Source: an uncultured Simplicispira sp. (lineage in GTDB: Bacteria; Pseudomonadota; Gammaproteobacteria; Burkholderiales; Burkholderiaceae_C). Taken from it: a stretch of 11,155 nt of DNA. The notes under the pieces were generated by a model that made no database searches, had not been told where the DNA came from, and saw only the letters and a list, made by a program, of their open reading frames with translations. The stretch spans positions 1 to 11,155 of the forward strand of contig CAIRYF010000465.1 of assembly GCA_903882725.1 (NCBI GenBank), read 5' to 3'. Shown here in pieces: positions 6,812 to 11,155 of the stretch. Positions within the stretch are counted from its first letter, which is position 1. Every line of letters begins with the position of its first letter. The translations under genes and the position numbers were made by a program.

Positions 6812-6850
6812 GCGGTGACACCGCTTCTGCCGGCAGAGGCACTAAAGTGC
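6812..6850. promoter_or_regulatory. Cluster of three palindromes upstream of fabI
   Basis: Three perfect dyads follow each other within 39 bases: GCGGTG-A-CACCGC (6812-6824), TCTGCCGGCAGA (6826-6837) and GCACT-AA-AGTGC (6839-6850). They fill the space between the end of the 139-residue gene and the fabI ribosome binding site. On the minus strand the 6812-6824 dyad is followed closely by six T (6804-6799), so it could also act as a terminator or attenuator. Operator sites for a fabI regulator are the other reading. I see no convincing -35/-10 pair. Confidence 0.4.
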
Positions 6851-6851
6851 T

Positions 6852-6887
6852 AAAAAAGAAAAATTAAACGCCGTCAAATAAACGGCG
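6852..6887 (-). terminator. Probable Rho-independent terminator after the 139-residue gene
   Basis: On the minus strand CGCCGT (6887-6882) pairs with ACGGCG (6874-6869) around a 7-base loop, followed by TTTAATTTTTCTTTTTT. The stem overlaps the last codons and stop of the 139-residue gene. It would end the PHA synthase transcript before fabI. Confidence 0.55.
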
Positions 6888-7283
6888 CAGATCGGTGCCA
6901 GCAGCGCCGGGTTTGAAGCCGTCGCGCTCCAGCTGGTCTTGGGCGCTGACCAGCACATGGCGCGCGGCTTGGATGCCGATGCGATCGACATAGCGGCGCG
7001 AGACCCTGTAGCGCAACACCAACAAAGCGCGCAACTCTTCTTGCTGGTAGGACTTGCGCCGCTCGGGGCCGGGTGGCGGCATGGCACTTTGGCGGCGCTC
7101 GTAACCATTGGGCGCGCCACCGTCCATGTTCAGCAGGCGATTGATCTCGCTGTCGCTTTGCAGATCGATGTCTAGCACCGTGGCCAAGCGCGCAATGCGC
7201 GCACTGATTTGCTCGACAGAATCAGACATACGCTGCAAATGCGCGGTGAGCGCCTCTGCAGAGCCATCTTTTTCAGTCGGCAT
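6864..7283 (-). CDS. Uncharacterised 139-residue protein coupled to PHA synthase
   Basis: I do not recognise a family. Residues about 8-50 are heptad-like and hydrophilic, likely helical or coiled coil (LTAHLQRMSDSVEQISARIA). Residues 52-78 are Gly/Pro/Arg-rich and probably a flexible linker. Residues 79-139 form a second, basic helical part containing ELRALLVLRYRVSRRYVDRI. There is no signal peptide or membrane segment. The ATG lies inside the end of the PHA synthase gene (11-base overlap), so translation is probably coupled. That arrangement suggests an accessory of the synthase or granule: a PhaE/PhaR-like subunit, a phasin, or a granule-DNA adaptor given the basic C-terminal half. None of these is shown by a motif. 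It is followed by a likely terminator. Confidence 0.7.
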   Translation of the reverse strand: MPTEKDGSAEALTAHLQRMSDSVEQISARIARLATVLDIDLQSDSEINRLLNMDGGAPNGYERRQSAMPPPGPERRKSYQQEELRALLVLRYRVSRRYVDRIGIQAARHVLVSAQDQLERDGFKPGAAGTDLRRLFDGV

Positions 7284-8784
7284 ACCGCACCATCACGTAC
7301 TCGCCGGGGGCATCGCACAGCACGTTGGCCGGGTCGATAGCGGGCGGTGCCACCGGCTTGCCCGAGCGATCGTGCAACCAAGTGTGCATAGCTTCCCACC
7401 ACGAGCCCTCGCGCAGTGGCGCGCTAGCTACCCACTGGTCTGGGTCAACCCAGCCTTGGCCATGCTCGGCACAAGCGATTTGGTAGCTGCGCCGTGGGCG
7501 ACCTGGCTCGGAGACGATGCCGGCGTTGTGTCCGCCAGCGGCCAAGATGAAGGTCACTTGGGTGTCGGTTTGCAAATGGATTTTGTAAACCGAGCGCCAC
7601 GGCGAAACGTGGTCGCGCGCGGTGCCGACCACCAGCATCGGAGCGTTAATGTCCATCAGCGCCACCGTCTCGCCCGCCACGCGGTACTGGCCGGCGGCCA
7701 GCGCGTTGTTCAGGAACAGCGAGGACAGGTACTCTGAGTGCATCCGCGCAGGCAGGCGCGTCACGTCGGCGTTCCAGCTCATCATGTCGAAGTCAACTTC
7801 GTCTTGGCCCAGCAAGTAGCGGCGCGTGCTGCGCGACCAGACCAAGTCGCGCGAGTTGAGAAACTGGAACGAGCTGGCCATGGCGCGGCCCGACAAGTAG
7901 CCGGTACTGTCCATTTTTTGGCGCAGTGTTTTGATCTGGTCGTCGTCAATAAACACACCCATTTCGCCCGGCTCGCTGAAGTCGGTTTGCGCCGCCAGCA
8001 GCGTGACGCTAGCCAACTCAGGCATATCCGGCAAATCTTCGCTGCGGCGGCGGTTGGGCACGCGCCGCTCGACACCACGGCTCTTGCGGCCCAGTGCTGC
8101 GGCGACGATGGCCAAAAAGGTGCCGCCCAAGCAGTAACCCAGCGAGTGGATGCGCGCCGCCTTGGTGCGCTCTTTGACGGCGGCCATGGCCTCCATCACA
8201 CCCAAGCGCAGGTAGTCCTGCATCTTCAGGTCGCGGTCAGAGGCATCTGGGTTGCGCCACGACACGACAAACACCGTGTGGCCTTTGCCGACCAAATAAC
8301 GCACCATCGAATTGCTGGGCGACAAGTCCAAGATGTAGTATTTCATGATGCACGAAGGCACGATGAGCACTGGCTCGGGGTAGACCTTGCTGGTGGTGGG
8401 CAGGTACTGGATGAGTTCGATCAGGTGGTTGCGGTACACCACCTTGCCGGGCGTGACGGCCACGTCTTTGCCGATCTCAAAGGTCAGGGGCTGCAGCGAA
8501 CCAGAGTGGGCGCTGGTTTCATTTTTAGCCGCACGCTGCTCGGCCACGTCTTCTAACAGGCGCTTAAAGCCAGCGCGCAGGCTTTCGCCACCGGTTTCGT
8601 GCGCTTTTTTGATCACTTCGGGGTTGGTCGTCGGCCAATTTGAGGGGGCCATCGAATCCATCATCTGGCGCGCAAAAAAGTTCACCACTTGGCTGTTGTG
8701 GCGCGACATTCCATCGACTTGGGTGGCCTCGCGCAGCCATGCGTCACTGGCCTTGAAGCCTTCCTTGAGGCCGACAAACGGCAT
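7273..8784 (-). CDS. phaC: Polyhydroxyalkanoate synthase, main part (frameshifted at its 5' side)
   Basis: This part polymerises (R)-3-hydroxyacyl-CoA into PHA at the granule surface. The 503-residue frame contains the rest of the PhaC N-terminal domain and the whole alpha/beta hydrolase domain: KYYILDLSPSNSMVRYLV (149-166), FVVSWRNP (172-179), a lipase-like box GYCLGG with nucleophile Cys218, an aspartate in TARDHVSPW, and the histidine in GGHNAGIVSEPG. The C-terminal half with GSWWEAMHTWL fits a divergent class I-like branch. The Met at 8784 is probably not the true start. The upstream frame (to 9092) encodes the missing 103 or so residues, and restoring one base at about 8782 joins them into a 606-residue protein of normal length. 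The tryptophan usual before the KYYILDL motif is replaced by cysteine (PSCIMKYY). Confidence 0.85.
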   Translation of the reverse strand: MPFVGLKEGFKASDAWLREATQVDGMSRHNSQVVNFFARQMMDSMAPSNWPTTNPEVIKKAHETGGESLRAGFKRLLEDVAEQRAAKNETSAHSGSLQPLTFEIGKDVAVTPGKVVYRNHLIELIQYLPTTSKVYPEPVLIVPSCIMKYYILDLSPSNSMVRYLVGKGHTVFVVSWRNPDASDRDLKMQDYLRLGVMEAMAAVKERTKAARIHSLGYCLGGTFLAIVAAALGRKSRGVERRVPNRRRSEDLPDMPELASVTLLAAQTDFSEPGEMGVFIDDDQIKTLRQKMDSTGYLSGRAMASSFQFLNSRDLVWSRSTRRYLLGQDEVDFDMMSWNADVTRLPARMHSEYLSSLFLNNALAAGQYRVAGETVALMDINAPMLVVGTARDHVSPWRSVYKIHLQTDTQVTFILAAGGHNAGIVSEPGRPRRSYQIACAEHGQGWVDPDQWVASAPLREGSWWEAMHTWLHDRSGKPVAPPAIDPANVLCDAPGEYVMVRYAD

Positions 8785-9092
8785 TGGTGCCAGCCCGGAT
8801 CGACAAAGCGGTTGTCCATGTCAGGCACCGGCTGGCCTTGTTCGTCGGTCTCAGGATGGGATACGGCCAGCATCGCTTGTTGGGCCAGTGCCATGGCGCG
8901 CTGCGCCAGCACCATTTGGCGTCCGGGCGAAGCCATCATGTGCATCGCCCAGTCGGCGCTGGCCATGGCCAAGGAAATGGGCGACAAACCCATGCTGCTG
9001 CGCGACAACTGGGAATGGCACATTTCATCCAATGCCTTAGCGGCTTGCGCTTGGCGCTGGGACAAGACAGTGGAGTTAATCTTTTTTTCCAT
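8682..9092 (-). pseudogene. phaC: 5' part of phaC, out of frame with the remainder
   Basis: From the ATG at 9092 (MEKKINSTV), with AGAGG six bases upstream, the frame encodes a typical PHA synthase N-terminus: helical, Met/Ala-rich, ending MDNRFVDPGWHQ near 8785. In this family that motif is followed by [Q/E]WPF, and WPF would be read if the minus strand had TGGCCG where it has TGCCG (one G missing, near 8782). Beyond that point this frame continues for about 34 unrelated residues to a stop at 8682, while the true sequence goes on in the frame of the 7273-8784 segment. The homologous part is about 8783-9092. The break may be a real mutation, a sequencing or assembly error, or, least likely, programmed slippage. 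Confidence 0.75.
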
Positions 9093-9122
9093 GGTCAACC
9101 TCTGTATATGTGGGGAGCGTCT

Positions 9123-9167
9123 GGCAAAAACCAGCCCATAGTCTCTCTATGGAAAAAGAGACTATGG
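9123..9167 (-). promoter_or_regulatory. phaC upstream region: inverted repeat and sigma-54-like element
   Basis: An 11-bp perfect inverted repeat, CCATAGTCTCT (9136-9146) and AGAGACTATGG (9157-9167), with a 10-base loop lies 44 bases before the phaC ATG. Overlapping its edge, the minus strand reads TGGGCTGGTTTTTGCC (9138-9123). It has GG and GC separated by ten bases and TTGC at the proximal end, as in -24/-12 sigma-54 promoters, although the middle of the -24 block is poor. Transcription would start near 9112. A sigma-70 pair could instead lie further upstream (TTGTTG ... TACTTG in the 9187-9215 region). Neither is strong. Confidence 0.35.
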
Positions 9168-9251
9168 ACAAATTCTTTAGAGGAACAAGTATGCCAAATT
9201 TCGATTTCAACAAAATTTTACATTAATAGTTTATTTGTTGGTAACACATGA

Positions 9252-9307
9252 CGCTATAAAATAAATAGCTACTGATGCTTGTCATATAAGGGCTGGCGGC
9301 CATATTT
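9252..9307 (-). repeat. Dispersed ~55-bp repeat, copy C, reversed
   Basis: Read on the minus strand: AAATATGGCCGCCAGCCCTT, ATATGACAAGCATCAGTAGC, then TATTTATTTTATAGCG. It aligns with copies A and B over the whole length with the same 39-base spacing from the C(T/C)AGCCCTTA core to ATAG. The stem present in copy B is eroded here. It lies downstream of the transporter-acyltransferase gene. Confidence 0.75.
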
Positions 9308-9403
9308 GCCATTAATAAAATGTGCCGACAGCCCTTGGAGCACCCCTAACACAAAATACGCCATCCAAATCGTTTGCCACCAGCGACTGGCTGCGTTGGG
9401 TGG

Positions 9404-11155
9404 TTAAAACGTCCGGTCTTGTGCCAGCAGATCGGCCACGTGCGTGCGCAGGTTTTCGGGCACCAAACCTTGGCCCGGCAGTGGCGCGCCGACATTCAGC
9501 CCAACGCGGTTCAACCAACCACGGCGAAATGGCCGCACCATGGCACCGCCCTGCTCAATGCGACTGAAGTACGAGCCCCACAGATTGGTCAGCGCCATCG
9601 GAATCACCGGCGCATCGACGCCGTCGGCCTGCGCCCGCGCCAAAATTTTGACAATGCCGCCTTTGAACGGCTGCAATTGGCCATCGCGCGTGATGCCGCC
9701 TTCGGGAAAAATCGCCAGCACATCACCCTCTCGCAGCACCTGTGCGGCGCGTTCAAAGGCGGCGGCATAGACCTGCGGATCTTCTTTTTGCGGTGCAATC
9801 GGAATCGCCTTGGCCAAGCGAAACAGCCAGCCCAGCACCGGCACCCGAAAAATGCGGTGATCCATCATGAAATAAACGGGCCGGGGGTTGGCGGCCATCA
9901 CCAGCACCGCGTCGATAAAGCTGACATGGTTGCAGGCCAGCACCGCCGCACCGCTGGTGGGCAAATGTTGGTCGCCGCGCACCCGAAAGCGATAAATGAA
10001 ACGCGACGCTACCCACGCCACAAAGCGCAGCAAATACTCTGGCACCAGCAAAAAGATGTAGCCAGCCACTACTGCGTTGGCAATGCCGGTGAACAAAAAC
10101 ACCTGCGGTACGGTAAAACCGGCTGACAGCAGCGCACCGGCGATCACGGCGCTGGCAATCATGAACAGCGCGTTCAAGATGTTGTTGGCGGCAATGGTGC
10201 GGGCGCGGTGCGTCGGTGCGCTGCGCAGCTGAATCAGCGCATACATCGGCACGCTGTACAGGCCGGCAAACAGACTCAGCAGCAGCAAATCTGCCATCAC
10301 GCGCCAGTGCGCTGGCTGGGCTAAAAAGGTACCTAAGCCCATCACCTCGGCTGCCGGTAAGCTGCGCGAGGCCAAGTACAGGTCGATAGCAAACACGCTC
10401 ATGCCGATGGCCCCCAGCGGCACCAGACCAATTTCGACATGGCGGCGACTGAGCACCTCGCACAGCAGCGAGCCAGTGCCGATACCAATGGAAAATACCA
10501 CCAGCAACAGCGACGCCACCTGCTCGTTGCCGTGCAGCACCTCTTTGGCAAAGCTGGGAAATTGCGAGAGAAACACTGCGCCAAAAAACCACATCCAGCT
10601 GATGCCCAGCAGCGAGCGAAACACCACCACATTGCTGCGCGCCAGTTGCAAGTTGCGCCAGGTTTCGGTCAGCGGGTTCCAGTTGATGCGCAGCCCCGGG
10701 TCGGTGGCTGGTGCGCTCGGAATGCCCTGCGCCACCACGCGCCCGACCAGCGCCAGCAGCACACAAACGATGGCCACGGTGCTGTGGCCAATGCCCGGCA
10801 AGGCCACCAGCAAACCACCGGCGACATTGCCCAGCAAGATGGCGACAAAAGTGCCCATTTCGATCATGCCGTTGCCGCCAGTCAGCTCGCGCTCGTTGAG
10901 CACTTGGGGCAAATAGGCAAATTTGACCGGGCCAAACAGCGTCGAATGAACGCCCATTAAAAAGGTACACAGCAGCAGCACCGGCACGCTGCCTACGACA
11001 AAACCAGCAGCGGAGATCAGCATGATGGCGATCTCTAAATTTTTGACGAAGCGAATCATCCGGGTCTTGTCGTACTTGTCGGCCAACTGGCCCGAGGTGG
11101 CCGAAAACAGCAAAAACGGCAAGATAAACAGCGCCCCAATTACCAGCCCAGCCAG
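9404..11155 (-). CDS. LplT-like MFS transporter fused to PlsC acyltransferase (5' end beyond window)
   Basis: An open frame runs to the window edge, giving 583 visible residues; the TTG at 11122 is internal. The first ~375 residues are an MFS transporter with many membrane helices. They include GQLADKYDKTRMIRFVK (the loop after helix 2) and FGPVKFAYLPQ, as in lysophospholipid transporters of the LplT type. The C-terminal ~200 residues are a lysophosphatidic-acid/lysophospholipid acyltransferase: NHVSFID (HX4D motif, codons around 9931-9911) and FPEGG (codons 9709-9695), followed by a PVIPMAL strand. In E. coli LplT flips lysophospholipids inward and Aas re-acylates them; here transport and acylation are in one chain. 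The AMP-ligase domain of Aas is absent, since the stop follows the acyltransferase directly. It probably repairs membrane phospholipids at the inner membrane. The start and first helix lie outside the window. Confidence 0.88.
   Translation of the reverse strand: MAGLVIGALFILPFLLFSATSGQLADKYDKTRMIRFVKNLEIAIMLISAAGFVVGSVPVLLLCTFLMGVHSTLFGPVKFAYLPQVLNERELTGGNGMIEMGTFVAILLGNVAGGLLVALPGIGHSTVAIVCVLLALVGRVVAQGIPSAPATDPGLRINWNPLTETWRNLQLARSNVVVFRSLLGISWMWFFGAVFLSQFPSFAKEVLHGNEQVASLLLVVFSIGIGTGSLLCEVLSRRHVEIGLVPLGAIGMSVFAIDLYLASRSLPAAEVMGLGTFLAQPAHWRVMADLLLLSLFAGLYSVPMYALIQLRSAPTHRARTIAANNILNALFMIASAVIAGALLSAGFTVPQVFLFTGIANAVVAGYIFLLVPEYLLRFVAWVASRFIYRFRVRGDQHLPTSGAAVLACNHVSFIDAVLVMAANPRPVYFMMDHRIFRVPVLGWLFRLAKAIPIAPQKEDPQVYAAAFERAAQVLREGDVLAIFPEGGITRDGQLQPFKGGIVKILARAQADGVDAPVIPMALTNLWGSYFSRIEQGGAMVRPFRRGWLNRVGLNVGAPLPGQGLVPENLRTHVADLLAQDRTF

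Larger units (their letters stand above)
9093..9403. other. Intergenic region between the transporter-acyltransferase gene and phaC
   Basis: These 311 bases hold no supportable gene. The part near phaC carries its ribosome binding site (AGAGG, 9103-9099) and the inverted repeat described separately. The middle is AT-rich, unlike its surroundings. Repeat copy C lies at 9252-9307. A long imperfect stem, GGGCTGGCGGC (9290-9300) with GCCGACAGCCC (9324-9334), one mismatch and a 23-base loop, follows the transporter-acyltransferase gene and could help end its transcript, but it lacks a T-run. Confidence 0.6.

Noticed and set aside
7108..8556. Long plus-strand open frames at 7108-7737 and 7738-8556
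   Set aside because: They are antisense to the PHA synthase, whose motifs are unmistakable; the compositions (His/Gln/Val-rich) are typical of shadow frames.
9187..9215. Sigma-70 promoter TTGTTG...TACTTG for phaC
   Set aside because: Both boxes match poorly and the region is AT-rich, so such matches are expected by chance; mentioned only as an alternative.
9374..10960. Plus-strand frames at 9374-10126 and 10401-10960 and the minus frame 9753-10970
   Set aside because: All overlap the transporter-acyltransferase gene in other frames and show no family features.

Overview
The window looks like a chromosomal segment of a betaproteobacterium, most likely a member of the Comamonadaceae (Burkholderiales). 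The grounds are the high GC content, the style of the FolB, PTR1-type reductase and MidA-like proteins, the polyhydroxyalkanoate (PHA) genes, and a dispersed hairpin repeat resembling one I associate with that family. The placement rests on recognition only; no search was run.

Layout. (1) Positions 76-603 hold a remnant of a type IV restriction gene (mrr): only the N-terminal winged-helix domain is recognisable, and the rest of the frame runs antisense into folB. (2) Positions 458-1692, minus strand, hold a folate/pterin pair: a PTR1/FolM-type reductase followed by dihydroneopterin aldolase folB. (3) Positions 1702-3068, plus strand, are divergent from the reductase with only 9 bases between the start codons, and hold a MidA/NDUFAF7-type methyltransferase and a small DUF2905 membrane protein. 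(4) Positions 3182-9092, all minus strand, form a carbon-storage and acyl-phosphate block. In transcription order it contains a PHA synthase (broken by an apparent 1-base frameshift), a 139-residue protein of unknown function overlapping its end, an enoyl reductase of the FabI family, a MaoC hydratase-phosphotransacetylase fusion, and acetate kinase. (5) Positions 9404-11155, minus strand, hold an LplT-like MFS transporter fused to a PlsC-type acyltransferase; its 5' end lies outside the window.

The genes of block 4 could work as one route. The MaoC domain can interconvert (R)-3-hydroxyacyl-CoA, the substrate of the PHA synthase, and enoyl-CoA. A FabI paralogue could reduce the enoyl group. 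The Pta-like domain and the kinase could convert acyl-CoA to acyl-phosphate and then to acid plus ATP. This would link PHA metabolism to an ATP-yielding, NADH-consuming outlet. It is inference from gene content, not shown by the sequence.

Two kinds of repeat stand out. A family of about 55 bp occurs three times (1487-1540 inside the reductase gene, 3093-3147 in a convergent junction, 9252-9307 reversed) with identical internal spacing. Separately, short tandem repeats with a 9-bp unit sit at or beside the 3' ends of three minus-strand genes (folB, ackA, fabI).
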